From assembly GCA_902478455.1 (NCBI GenBank), contig CABSLJ010000101.1:1-8938 (forward strand): a stretch of 8,938 nt of DNA. The letters run 5' to 3'. Both the position numbers and the translations under genes were made by a program. This DNA comes from an uncultured Oscillospiraceae bacterium (GTDB lineage Bacteria > Bacillota > Clostridia > Oscillospirales > Acutalibacteraceae). The notes under the pieces are model-generated. The model did no database searches. It saw nothing but the letters and a program-made list of their open reading frames with translations, and was not told the origin of the DNA. Shown here in pieces: positions 1 through 6,018 of this stretch (positions are counted from its first letter, which is position 1; every line of letters begins with the position of its first letter).

Positions 1-1
1 G

Positions 2-481
2 TTCAATCCTGTGGTTGTGGCCGTCGCCCTCGCCGTCGGCGGCGTGCTTATTCTATGGATTGAAAGCCGCGACCGCACGCCCAGACTGCACACGGTGGAC
101 GACATCGGCTGCCGCACCGCCTTTTTCATTGGACTGATTCAATGTCTCGCCATGATCCCCGGCACCTCCCGCTCGGCCTGCACCATCATCGGCGCTATGC
201 TGCTGGGCGCGTCGCGCGTTGCGGCGGCGGAATTCTCCTTTTTTCTGGCCGTTCCGACCATGGTGTGCGCCTCCGGCTACAGCCTGCTCAAGAGCGGCTT
301 TGCACTGAGCACACAGGAGAGCCTCCTGCTGGCGGTCGGCTTTGCCGTCTCTTTCCTCGTGGCTTTGTTGGTCATCGCCGCCTTTATGAAGCTCATCCAG
401 CGGGTCGGCTTCAAGCCCTTCGGCTATTACCGCATCGCGCTGGGCATCGTCATTCTGCTGTATTTCTTCCTGATCAAATAA
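2..481 (+). CDS. uppP: Undecaprenyl-diphosphatase UppP (BacA), C-terminal part
   Basis: Integral membrane enzyme that dephosphorylates undecaprenyl diphosphate to recycle the lipid carrier for peptidoglycan and other wall polymers; in many bacteria its level affects bacitracin resistance. The reading frame is open from base 2, so the 5' part lies outside the window and the apparent GTG start at 11 is internal. About 159 residues remain of a family normally near 270. The diagnostic second motif is seen as PGTSRSACTIIGAMLLGASR, followed by AAEFSFFLAVP, giving the family Ser/Arg active-site signature. Several hydrophobic segments follow, ending in a last membrane helix (IALGIVILLYFF). The Gly usually found after PGTSRS is Ala here. 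TAA is at 479-481 and a strong hairpin starts 20 bases later. Family assignment is firm from motif and topology. Confidence 0.93.
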   Translation, partial: FNPVVVAVALAVGGVLILWIESRDRTPRLHTVDDIGCRTAFFIGLIQCLAMIPGTSRSACTIIGAMLLGASRVAAAEFSFFLAVPTMVCASGYSLLKSGFALSTQESLLLAVGFAVSFLVALLVIAAFMKLIQRVGFKPFGYYRIALGIVILLYFFLIK

Positions 482-501
482 AAGAGGCCGCCGGATAGGC
501 A

Positions 502-535
502 AAAGGGCCGCCGCGAGGCTTCGCGGCGGCCCTTT
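502..535. terminator. Strong bidirectional intrinsic terminator between convergent genes
   Basis: A perfect 15-bp inverted repeat (502-516 with 521-535) with loop GGCT. The stem begins AAAGGG and ends CCCTTT, so a short U stretch follows the G+C-rich core in both directions. It lies 20 bases after the uppP stop and 12 bases beyond the stop of the minus-strand gene ending at 548, so it can serve both. Confidence 0.85.
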
Positions 536-547
536 CCGTCTGAACGG

Positions 548-928
548 TTAAATGACGCGGGTCACATACTGGCAATAGACATAGACGTTCTGGATTTTCT
601 TGGCCTCCACGCCGTCGTCCGCCTGGATGATCGGCTGGCTCTCGGAGGGAGTGACATATAATTTAAAGACGATGGCCCCCTGACCGACGCGCATATTGCG
701 GATGTGTTTGTAGGTGTATTCCTTCCGCTCAATTCCGAGGTAATTGAAGATGATGTGCTTGATGTCGTTGTTGGTAAAGCAAAGAAGGATATCGTCCTCG
801 TCGTACATCTCCAAAACCGCCTTGGTCTCTTCAAAGGTCATGTTGGAGCACTTGAACTCTCCCTGATTGAGCACGGACATCATGCTGCTGTTGTCCAGAA
901 GCAGCAACGGCTTATCATTTGCAGGCAT
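548..928 (-). CDS. Small protein, possible distant DUF1874 (STIV B116-like) family member
   Basis: 126-aa soluble protein starting MPANDKPLLLLDNSS. The ATG at 926-928 is chosen because a GGGGG ribosome binding site lies about 8 bases upstream. An in-frame extension to 1051 would run through the promoter at 978-1006. No signal peptide or membrane helix. By eye the layout matches the DUF1874/STIV-B116 fold: a first strand with LLLLDNS, then GEFKCSNMTFEETKAVL, then a helix ending FNYLG (61-65), then GQGAIVFKLYVTPSE (82-96). In viral members of that family (AcrIII-1/Crn2 ring nucleases) an SIGH motif before the corresponding helix carries the catalytic His; here the aligned segment is FTNN (51-54), so that His is absent. 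The family call is remembered pattern similarity, not a search. Hand counting of bases 661-900 gives 115/240 G+C (48%), lower than feoB. It has its own promoter and shares the terminator at 502-535. The gene itself is well supported, its function is not. Confidence 0.8.
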   Translation of the reverse strand: MPANDKPLLLLDNSSMMSVLNQGEFKCSNMTFEETKAVLEMYDEDDILLCFTNNDIKHIIFNYLGIERKEYTYKHIRNMRVGQGAIVFKLYVTPSESQPIIQADDGVEAKKIQNVYVYCQYVTRVI

Positions 929-977
929 GTTCTGTTCCCCCTTTTCAATTGAACGGAAATTTCTTCCTTGTATTGTT

Positions 978-1006
978 ATTGTAATATTTCCCGGATGATT
1001 TGTCAA
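978..1006 (-). promoter_or_regulatory. Sigma-A-type promoter for the gene at 548-928
   Basis: Reading the minus strand, TTGACA (1001-1006) is followed by exactly 17 bases and then TACAAT (978-983). The -35 is a perfect consensus and the -10 matches 5 of 6. Transcription would start near 971, giving a leader of about 40 bases before the ATG at 928. This also argues that the gene starts at 928. Confidence 0.85.
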
Positions 1007-1049
1007 TTTATCCTGTTTCATTTGTGTAAATAATCGGCGCGACAGGGAC

Positions 1050-1081
1050 AAAAAAGAGAAGGAAGCTTTCGCTTCCTTCTC
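1050..1081 (-). terminator. Intrinsic terminator of the 1994-1104 minus-strand operon
   Basis: Perfect 11-bp stem (1056-1066 with 1071-1081) and a 4-base loop. On the minus strand it is followed directly by six T's (1055-1050). It lies 22 bases after the stop codon at 1104 and upstream of the next promoter at 978-1006. Confidence 0.9.
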
Positions 1082-1103
1082 CTAAAAAATCCGGTTTTGC
1101 CGC

Positions 1104-1643
1104 TCAGTCGTCGATGACTATGTCATACGCGCCGAAATCGACCGCATCCAAGCCCATGTCGTTCGGTTCGGTCACGTAGAAGGAGGCGGGCTTCTTCGGT
1201 TCGTCCTTGGTGGCCTCCCCGTGGGGGACGTCCTTGAGCATTGTGAAGAAGCTGACCTCGGGATCGTTGTACTTGCAGTCGAGGCAGACGAGGTCTTCGG
1301 CCGTCAGGCGATTTTCGCGCACTTTGGCTTCAAACTCCTCCTTTTTGCACAGCGCGACCAGCAGATACATCTTCTTCTCCGCCGGGTCGCCGCCGATCAG
1401 GAGAAACTCCTCGTTGTCGGGATGGGTGCCAAAGGCGGTAAATGCAGTGCGGTCGACCACCACGACGATGATCTTGTGCGGACCGTACTTTTCATCGCTG
1501 ACATAGATGTCTTTTGTCTCGCAGTCCTCCGACTGCAGCTCAAAAGCGTGGTGAGAGGGGCAAAGACGGATGATTAGGCCTTTGTCTTCCAACATCTGCA
1601 TTACTTCGGGGGTCATCGGGGTCGGTTTCAGTTCCAGCTTCAT
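1104..1643 (-). CDS. Unrecognised 179-aa soluble protein, possibly cupin-like
   Basis: A clear gene: ATG at 1643 preceded by an AGGAAAGGA ribosome binding site, a good terminator downstream, and only a 32-base gap from the upstream membrane-protein gene, which suggests one transcript. No signal peptide or membrane segment. Visible features: a beta-rich middle (KIIVVVVDRTAF, residues 57-68), then GTHPDNEEFLLIGG (72-85), whose His/Glu spacing and terminal Gly recall the metal-binding first motif of cupins; a Cys pair C121-x-x-C124; YNDPEVSFFTMLKDVPHGE (125-143), where P and H-G recur as in cupin beta-strand turns; and an acidic C-terminus. The cupin idea (ureidoglycolate-lyase-like) is inference. 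I do not recognise a named family, and substrate and role are unknown. Confidence 0.8.
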   Translation of the reverse strand: MKLELKPTPMTPEVMQMLEDKGLIIRLCPSHHAFELQSEDCETKDIYVSDEKYGPHKIIVVVVDRTAFTAFGTHPDNEEFLLIGGDPAEKKMYLLVALCKKEEFEAKVRENRLTAEDLVCLDCKYNDPEVSFFTMLKDVPHGEATKDEPKKPASFYVTEPNDMGLDAVDFGAYDIVIDD

Positions 1644-1676
1644 CGTGAAATTCCTTTCCTTTGACGATTTTCCGCT

Positions 1677-1994
1677 CTATTTAAACCAATCGAGCACATA
1701 TTTTTCCGAGAGGTCACTGACAAACGGGAGCCGGTAATAAACGCCCCGGCTGGATTTGACAATCAGCAAAATCCACAGCGCCGCGCCGAGCACACCGAGG
1801 GAAGCGACGCCCGCCACCCGCAAAAAGGGAACGACCGAGCACAGGCCCGTCAGGACCATAAGCAAAAGGCTCAGCACAAAGGACTGCGCCGCGTTTTTGC
1901 GTACAAATTCATCCTGCTTTTCGGTCAGCAGGAACACAAGCCCGGTCAGCCAGCCGAACACATAGGAAAGGGCCGCCTTTGTGGTGCTGTCCAT
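1677..1994 (-). CDS. Small membrane protein, Tic20/DUF4870-like
   Basis: 105-aa protein with three predicted membrane segments (about residues 8-24, 35-57 and 60-79). After the first segment comes TEKQDEFVRKNAAQSFVLS, matching the characteristic short loop of DUF4870/Tic20-like proteins (E-K-x-x-x-F-V-R-x-x-A-A-Q-S). The C-terminal 25 residues are polar (RGVYYRLPFVSDLSEKYV). Cellular role in bacteria is unknown for this family. I chose the ATG at 1994 because GGCGGTGAT sits just upstream, close to the ideal GGAGGTGAT; an alternative in-frame ATG at 2021 adds nine non-hydrophobic residues and has a poorer site. First gene of a probable two-gene operon with 1104-1643; a promoter candidate lies at 2108-2136. 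Confidence 0.82.
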   Translation of the reverse strand: MDSTTKAALSYVFGWLTGLVFLLTEKQDEFVRKNAAQSFVLSLLLMVLTGLCSVVPFLRVAGVASLGVLGAALWILLIVKSSRGVYYRLPFVSDLSEKYVLDWFK

Positions 1995-2107
1995 CTCAAT
2001 CACCGCCGTTTCTCCGCGCATTCTGTCAAACGCCCCGCGCGGCGGGCCGGAACGCCCGCGTCTTTTCCGGCGGAAGTCCGCAAAAAGGCCGCGCGTCCCG
2101 TGAGTCT

Positions 2108-2136
2108 AAACTAGCACAAACGGAAGGGGTTGTCAA
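2108..2136 (-). promoter_or_regulatory. Candidate promoter for the 1994-1104 operon
   Basis: On the minus strand a perfect TTGACA (2131-2136) is followed by 17 bases and TAGTTT (2108-2113). The -10 is weak, but it is preceded by TGC, giving the extended form TG-n-TAnnnT. The start would fall near 2101, leaving a leader of about 107 bases before the ATG at 1994. Confidence 0.55.
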
Positions 2137-2140
2137 GGAG

Positions 2141-2167
2141 AAAGGAGGCGCATGCAGCGCCTCCTTT
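2141..2167 (-). terminator. Hairpin downstream of the metal-regulator gene, probable terminator
   Basis: Perfect 11-bp stem (2141-2151 with 2157-2167), loop ATGCA, 34 bases past the stop at 2202. The stem ends in TTT on the minus strand, but the following bases are CTCCTT rather than a pure T run, so termination may be partial. The hairpin sits immediately upstream of the -35 box at 2131-2136. Confidence 0.55.
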
Positions 2168-2201
2168 CCAGACAGCAGTGAATATCTTTTCCTCGATACA
2201 T

Positions 2202-2726
2202 TCATTCCGCCGGAAAAGAATCTCTCGTCGATTCTTTTCTTCCTTCGGTCGGTTCCTTCCTCTCCATTCGCCCGTGCAACTCGGCCGCGGCCTCCTCGTG
2301 CGCTTCAAAGAAGCGAAGCACCGTTTCCATCCCCCGGACGGTGTGCTCGCTCAGCAGATGCTCGGTCCGCTCGGCTTCCACAAAGCTCGTGTCGTTGTGT
2401 CCGGACAGCAGCTCATAAAAGCGGCGGATCACCTCATGCCGCCACAAAAGATAGTCGCCGGTCTCTTTTCCCTTTTCGGTCAGGCGGATGACGCCGTATT
2501 TCTCATAATCCAACAGCCCCTGCTCCGCCAGCTTCATGATCATCTTGGAAACCGACGACGGCTTGACGTTGAGCTCGGCGGCCAGCTCGGTGACGCGGAT
2601 AAAGCCGTTCTCCCGGATGCTGCGGGCGATCATCTCCAAATAGTCCTCCAAAGAGGCGGTAAGCGTTTTTTGGCTCTGCTCCTGCAGCTGATAGCCGCGA
2701 ACCGTGTAGAATTTTTCGTGTTCCAT
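2202..2726 (-). CDS. MntR/DtxR-family metal-dependent transcriptional regulator
   Basis: 174-aa cytoplasmic DNA-binding protein of the Mn/Fe-sensing DtxR superfamily; with metal bound such proteins normally repress metal-uptake genes. A winged helix-turn-helix covers about residues 26-86 (SLEDYLEMIARSI, then VTELAAELNVKPSSVSKMIM, then EKYGVIRLTEKG). A dimerisation/metal domain follows to about 135. All six MntR-type metal ligands can be aligned by eye: D28, E31, H97, E119, E122 and H123 (RHE and ERTEH motifs). There is no C-terminal SH3/FeoA-like domain as in DtxR/IdeR, so it is the short MntR architecture, with about 20 extra N-terminal residues and a charged 30-residue tail. The ATG at 2726 has an AAGGGAG site 5 bases upstream. 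It is divergent from feoAB, so it probably controls ferrous iron uptake; whether it senses iron or manganese cannot be read from sequence. Confidence 0.93.
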   Translation of the reverse strand: MEHEKFYTVRGYQLQEQSQKTLTASLEDYLEMIARSIRENGFIRVTELAAELNVKPSSVSKMIMKLAEQGLLDYEKYGVIRLTEKGKETGDYLLWRHEVIRRFYELLSGHNDTSFVEAERTEHLLSEHTVRGMETVLRFFEAHEEAAAELHGRMERKEPTEGRKESTRDSFPAE

Positions 2727-2883
2727 GGCTTCTCCCTTCTGCCCCGGCGGTTTTGCCGGCGGAAACTCTTTTTCCCGCGCCGAAAAGGCCCTGAGGCCCC
2801 TCCCTGCCGGGAAAAAAGGCCGCCTTCCCGGTCAAACGGACGAAACAGCGCCCGGACGGGACCCCCAAAAAGCGCCTCTGCCT
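2727..2883. other. Long G+C-rich leader of the regulator gene, no gene seen
   Basis: If the regulator is transcribed from the -10-like box at 2885-2890, this stretch is its leader of about 150 bases. It holds a 7-bp stem (CCGGGAA 2807-2813 with TTCCCGG 2825-2831) and a 5-bp stem (2744-2748 with 2755-2759). No recognisable riboswitch or ORF with a ribosome binding site is visible on either strand. Confidence 0.4.
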
Positions 2884-2924
2884 AACTATATGCGGAACAA
2901 CCCCTCGATATTTGGCATATATTA
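2884..2924. promoter_or_regulatory. Divergent feo/regulator promoter region with inverted repeat (candidate metal-regulator operator)
   Basis: TATATGC (2887-2893) and GCATATA (2915-2921) form an exact 7-bp inverted repeat with a 21-base spacer; adding flanking TAA/TTA extends it to 10 bp with one extra C in the left arm. The arms overlap a leftward -10-like box (TATAGT, minus strand, 2885-2890) and a rightward one (TATATT, 2918-2923). The -35 boxes are poor on both sides. GCCTAAC at 2880-2886 also resembles part of a DtxR/IdeR half-site. Placement between a metal regulator and feoAB fits an operator, but binding is inferred. Confidence 0.5.
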
Positions 2925-2981
2925 GCGCAGGGAAACAATCTTGCCCTTGGTACAAAAAATGAGAACAGGAGATTTTGATAG

Positions 2982-3224
2982 ATGGATACCAGCCTTTTTT
3001 CCCTCAATCATCTTCCCATCGGCCAGAAGGGACGGGTGGACAGCCTGCATTTCGGCGGCAGTGAACGCAGGCGCATGCTCGATCTCGGTCTCGTGCGCGG
3101 AACGACGGTGGAGGCCCTGCAGCGCAGTCCGTCCGGAGACCCCATCGCCTACTTCATCCGCGGCGCGGTCATCGCCCTGCGCGACGAGGACGCCAGCAAG
3201 ATTCTTGTGCAGACGCTGGCGTAG
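2982..3224 (+). CDS. feoA: Ferrous iron transport protein FeoA
   Basis: 80-aa cytoplasmic SH3-like protein that assists the FeoB Fe(II) permease. Seen: SLNHLPIGQKGRVDSL at the N-terminus, the family motif RRRMLDLGLVRGTTVEAL (29-46), and a C-terminal SPSGDPIAYFIRGAVIALRD (49-68), where the usual GDP-x-x-Y-x-x-R-G-x-x-x-x-LR pattern is intact. Length is typical (75-85 aa). AGGAG at 2967-2971 lies 10 bases before the ATG. It is 95 bases upstream of feoB in the same orientation, so the two are probably one operon, expressed from the divergent region shared with the metal regulator. Confidence 0.95.
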   Translation: MDTSLFSLNHLPIGQKGRVDSLHFGGSERRRMLDLGLVRGTTVEALQRSPSGDPIAYFIRGAVIALRDEDASKILVQTLA

Positions 3225-3246
3225 CTTACGGATTTCAGATTGCTTG

Positions 3247-3268
3247 TCGGGCGCCTCAGGGCGCCCGA
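3247..3268 (+). other. Intercistronic hairpin between feoA and feoB
   Basis: Perfect 9-bp G+C-rich stem (3247-3255 with 3260-3268), loop TCAG, followed by TTGCTCTGTT rather than a clean T run. It may stabilise the feoA message or cause partial termination and so set the feoA:feoB ratio. Only the stem is seen; the role is inferred. Confidence 0.45.
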
Positions 3269-3319
3269 TTGCTCTGTTAAGCACAAGTTGTCCCCATCGA
3301 TTTTCAAAGGAGTGATTCC

Positions 3320-5470
3320 ATGGGACTGACGCACCAATCCACCGGCTCCGCCGTGGCGGCCGGGGAACTCAAGATTACCAAAGCCTCCCCGGAGGATAAA
3401 GTGATCGCCCTGGCCGGCAATCCGAATGTCGGCAAAAGCACCGTTTTCAATGCGCTGACGGGCCTCAATCAGCACACGGGCAACTGGCCGGGCAAAACCG
3501 TAACCAACGCCCAGGGCAAATATGCACATCGGGATAAAAACTTCATTCTGGTGGACATTCCCGGCACCTACTCCCTCATGGCCAGCTCGGTGGAGGAGGA
3601 GGTCGCGCGCGACTTTGTCTGCTTCGGTTCGCCCGACGGCGTGGTCGTCGTGACCGACGCCACCTGTCTGGAGCGCAACCTGAATCTGGTGCTGCAAATC
3701 CTAGAGGTGACGCGCAACGTCGTCGTCTGCGTCAATCTGCTCGACGAAGCCGAAAAAAAACGCATCCACATCGACTTAGACGAGCTTTCCCTTCAGCTGG
3801 GCGTTCCGGTCGTCGGTGCGAGCGCCCGCGCCGGTCAGGGATTGCAGGAACTCATGGATGAGGTTTATCTGCTGACCTTCCAGCACAAAAAGACCTTTAT
3901 TGTCCGAACCGATTACGGCCCGGCGCTGGAGTCGGCCCTTTCTCTGCTGCAACAGGCCGTGGAGCCTCTTGTGGGCCAGACGCTCGACGCCCGCTGGACC
4001 AGCCTCAAGCTGCTCGATCTGGACGACGCCCTCCACCAGGCGATGAATACATATCTTGGATATGATATTCTGCACGACGACGCCGTGCGCACGGCGCTCG
4101 ATTCCGCCCTCGCCCTGCTCGCCGAAAACGGACTCGACCCCGACGAACTGCGGGATCACATCGTCTCCAGCATCGTCAAGAGGGCCGAAGGAATTTACAG
4201 ACAGTGCGTCCGTCTGGAGACGCCATCCTACAACAGCCGGGACCGGAAGATCGACCGCATCCTCACCTCCAAGGCGACGGGCATCCCGGTGATGATTCTC
4301 CTGCTGGCCCTCATCTTCTGGCTGACCATTTCAGGCGCCAACTATCCCTCCGAACTGCTCTCCAATCTTTTTTTCACCCTGGAGGATCAGCTGACCGCTC
4401 TCTTCCATCACCTGGACGCGCCCGCATGGCTGCACGGCGTGCTCGTCACCGGCTGCTTCCGCACCCTCGGCTGGGTGATCTCTGTTATGCTGCCGCCCAT
4501 GGCCATCTTCTTTCCTCTCTTTACGCTGCTGGAGGATTCGGGTTATCTCCCCCGCATCGCCTTCAACATGGATAAATTTTTCAAAAAGGCGGGCGCCCAC
4601 GGCAAACAGAGCCTGACCATGTGCATGGGTTTCGGCTGCAACGCCTGCGGGGTCATCGGTTGCCGGATCATCGATTCCCCCCGCGAGCGTCTGATTGCCA
4701 CCGTGACCAACAACTTCATTCCCTGCAACGGGCGATTTCCCACCCTCATCGCCATTATCACCATGTTTTTCGCGGGAACGGTGGCCGCTCCCTTTCAGTC
4801 TCTTTTCTCCACCCTGCTTCTGACAGGAGTGATCGTCCTCGGCGTCGTGATGACGCTGCTTGTCTCCAAGCTGCTCTCCAGGACGGTGCTGAAAGGCATC
4901 CCCTCTTCCTTTGCGCTGGAGCTGCCGCCCTACCGCCGACCCCAGGTCGGCAAGGTGATCGTCCGCTCCATCTTTGACCGCACGCTCTTTGTCCTCGGCC
5001 GGGCGGCGGCGGTGGCCGCTCCGGCGGGCGTCGTCATCTGGCTGCTCTCCAACATCATGATTGGAGATATGAGCGTTCTCTCCCACTGCACCGGCTTTCT
5101 TGATCCGTTTGCCCGCGCCATCGGGCTCGACGGCGTGATCCTCATGGCCTTTCTGCTGGGCTTTCCCGCCAATGAGATCGTCCTCCCCATCATCCTTATG
5201 AGCTATCTGTGCACCGGCAACATGGTGGCGATGGACGATCTGACACAGCTGCATCAGCTGCTGACAGCCAACGGCTGGACCTGGGTGACGGCGGCCTGCA
5301 CCATGCTTTTTTCCCTGCTGCACTTTCCCTGCGCCACCACCTGCTGGACCATCGCCAAGGAGACCAAAAGCTTCAAGTGGACGGCGCTTGCCATCCTGCT
5401 CCCGACCGCCATTGGGATCATCGCCTGCTTCCTGGTGACGACGACCGCCCGGCTCGCGGGCCTCGCCTAG
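3320..5470 (+). CDS. feoB: Ferrous iron transport protein FeoB (GTPase-coupled Fe(II) permease)
   Basis: 716-aa inner-membrane Fe(II) transporter with an N-terminal cytosolic G domain. G1 GNPNVGKS at 33-40, Thr of G2 in WPGKT (56-60), G3 DIPG at 79-82, G4 NLLD at 139-142, G5 SAR at 168-170. A helical linker (about 195-310) leads to the permease. The two gate motifs are present: MGFGCNACGVIGCRIIDSPR (436-455) with C440, C443 and C448, then PCNGRFPT (468-475), and in the second repeat FPCATTCW (669-676) with C671 and C675. The first gate has the cysteine-rich clostridial form, not the usual GxGCxVP. No FeoC or FeoA domain is fused. The start follows an AAAGGAG site 8 bases upstream. It ends 10 bases before an imperfect terminator. 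Long antisense frames here are composition artefacts. Confidence 0.97.
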   Translation: MGLTHQSTGSAVAAGELKITKASPEDKVIALAGNPNVGKSTVFNALTGLNQHTGNWPGKTVTNAQGKYAHRDKNFILVDIPGTYSLMASSVEEEVARDFVCFGSPDGVVVVTDATCLERNLNLVLQILEVTRNVVVCVNLLDEAEKKRIHIDLDELSLQLGVPVVGASARAGQGLQELMDEVYLLTFQHKKTFIVRTDYGPALESALSLLQQAVEPLVGQTLDARWTSLKLLDLDDALHQAMNTYLGYDILHDDAVRTALDSALALLAENGLDPDELRDHIVSSIVKRAEGIYRQCVRLETPSYNSRDRKIDRILTSKATGIPVMILLLALIFWLTISGANYPSELLSNLFFTLEDQLTALFHHLDAPAWLHGVLVTGCFRTLGWVISVMLPPMAIFFPLFTLLEDSGYLPRIAFNMDKFFKKAGAHGKQSLTMCMGFGCNACGVIGCRIIDSPRERLIATVTNNFIPCNGRFPTLIAIITMFFAGTVAAPFQSLFSTLLLTGVIVLGVVMTLLVSKLLSRTVLKGIPSSFALELPPYRRPQVGKVIVRSIFDRTLFVLGRAAAVAAPAGVVIWLLSNIMIGDMSVLSHCTGFLDPFARAIGLDGVILMAFLLGFPANEIVLPIILMSYLCTGNMVAMDDLTQLHQLLTANGWTWVTAACTMLFSLLHFPCATTCWTIAKETKSFKWTALAILLPTAIGIIACFLVTTTARLAGLA

Positions 5471-5480
5471 AGAACACGGC

Positions 5481-5517
5481 AAAAAAAGCCGGCTACCCGC
5501 CAGGCAGTCGACTTTTT
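5481..5517 (+). terminator. Imperfect intrinsic terminator after feoB
   Basis: Stem of 6 + 5 + 2 bp with two single mismatches (5483-5497 with 5503-5517), loop CGCCA. Seven A's on the left face five T's (5513-5517) on the right, the usual A-tract/U-tract design. It starts 10 bases after the feoB stop. Its right arm contains the -35 box of the next promoter, so terminator and promoter overlap. Confidence 0.6.
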
Positions 5518-5537
5518 GGGGGTGATTATGGTATACT
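5508..5537 (+). promoter_or_regulatory. Extended -10 promoter for the gene at 5568
   Basis: TATACT (5532-5537) preceded by TGG, i.e. a TG-n extended -10 box, with TCGACT (5508-5513) as a 4-of-6 -35 box and an 18-base spacer. Transcription would start near 5544, which places the GTG at 5538 upstream of the message and supports the ATG at 5568. Confidence 0.7.
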
Positions 5538-5567
5538 GTGCCCATCACACCGAAAAGAGGCGGAGCA

Positions 5568-5909
5568 ATGAAACACAACGAGGGCATCATCGGGAAAACC
5601 GTGGACATCATCGTCGACCGGCCGCTGGGCAGCCGCCATCCCAAGCACAAAGAGCTTCTCTATCCGGTAAACTATGGGTACGTTGCCGGCGTCATGGGTG
5701 GCGACGGTGAGGAACAGGACGTCTACCTTCTGGGCGTGGACGCGCCTGTCTCACGCTTCCGGGCCGAGGTCATCGCGGTCATCCACCGTCTGGACGACGT
5801 GGAGGACAAATGGGTGGCCGCGCCCCACGGGCAGCGTTTCAGCGAAAGCGACATCAAAGCGCAGACGGCTTTTCAGGAGCAGTTTTTTCAATCGGAAATT
5901 TATCTCTAA
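5568..5909 (+). CDS. Short inorganic pyrophosphatase-like protein
   Basis: 113-aa cytoplasmic protein related to the core of family I soluble inorganic pyrophosphatases (PPi to 2 Pi). Seen: DRPLGSRHPKH (17-27), then YPVNYGYV (32-39) equivalent to the YPxNYGY motif, then GGDGEEQDVYLLG (44-56) equivalent to DGDPxDVLV, then DDVEDKWVAAP (76-86) equivalent to the later D(x5)D-K segment. Aligned to the E. coli enzyme by memory, D46, D51, D80 and K81 match metal or phosphate ligands, while the middle Asp of DGDPxD is E48. Typical enzymes have about 170-180 residues, so N- and C-terminal parts are missing here. Similar short proteins are common in Clostridia and usually annotated as pyrophosphatase; activity is unproven. 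The ATG is chosen over an in-frame GTG at 5538 because of the promoter at 5508-5537 and the GGCGGAG site. A weak hairpin with TTTT follows at about 5935-5956. Confidence 0.85.
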   Translation: MKHNEGIIGKTVDIIVDRPLGSRHPKHKELLYPVNYGYVAGVMGGDGEEQDVYLLGVDAPVSRFRAEVIAVIHRLDDVEDKWVAAPHGQRFSESDIKAQTAFQEQFFQSEIYL

Positions 5910-5918
5910 AATGAAATT

Positions 5919-5936
5919 TTTCAGTCGCGACTGAAA
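5919..5936. repeat. Perfect 18-bp palindrome
   Basis: TTTCAGTCG followed directly by its reverse complement CGACTGAAA, with no spacer. It lies 10 bases after the pyrophosphatase-like stop and 82 bases before the 55-aa gene. No T run follows on the plus strand, so it is a poor terminator; it resembles a dimer-binding operator more. Function unknown. Confidence 0.75.
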
Positions 5937-6018
5937 CCGCGCCAAACGACGCGTTTTCCAGCCATTTCCGCTGTTAATCCTCACCTTCCGGCAAAAACTA
6001 ACGGCGGAGGTGAATGTC

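Noticed and set aside
929..1051. N-terminal extension of the 548-928 protein up to 1051
   Set aside because: The added 41 codons lie across a consensus TTGACA-17-TACAAT promoter, and the ribosome binding site belongs to the ATG at 928.
2130..2885. 251-codon plus-strand frame antisense to the metal regulator
   Set aside because: Overlaps the well-supported MntR-type gene and the intergenic leader; no ribosome binding site or family resemblance.
5538..5567. GTG start ten codons upstream for the pyrophosphatase-like gene
   Set aside because: It lies directly against the -10 box, upstream of the expected transcript start; the ATG at 5568 has a ribosome binding site.
4331..5650. 439-codon open frame on the minus strand across the feoB permease region
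   Set aside because: Entirely antisense to a feoB frame with intact motifs; the translation is rich in His, Gly, Asp and Arg, typical of the antisense frame of G+C-rich coding DNA, with no recognisable domain.
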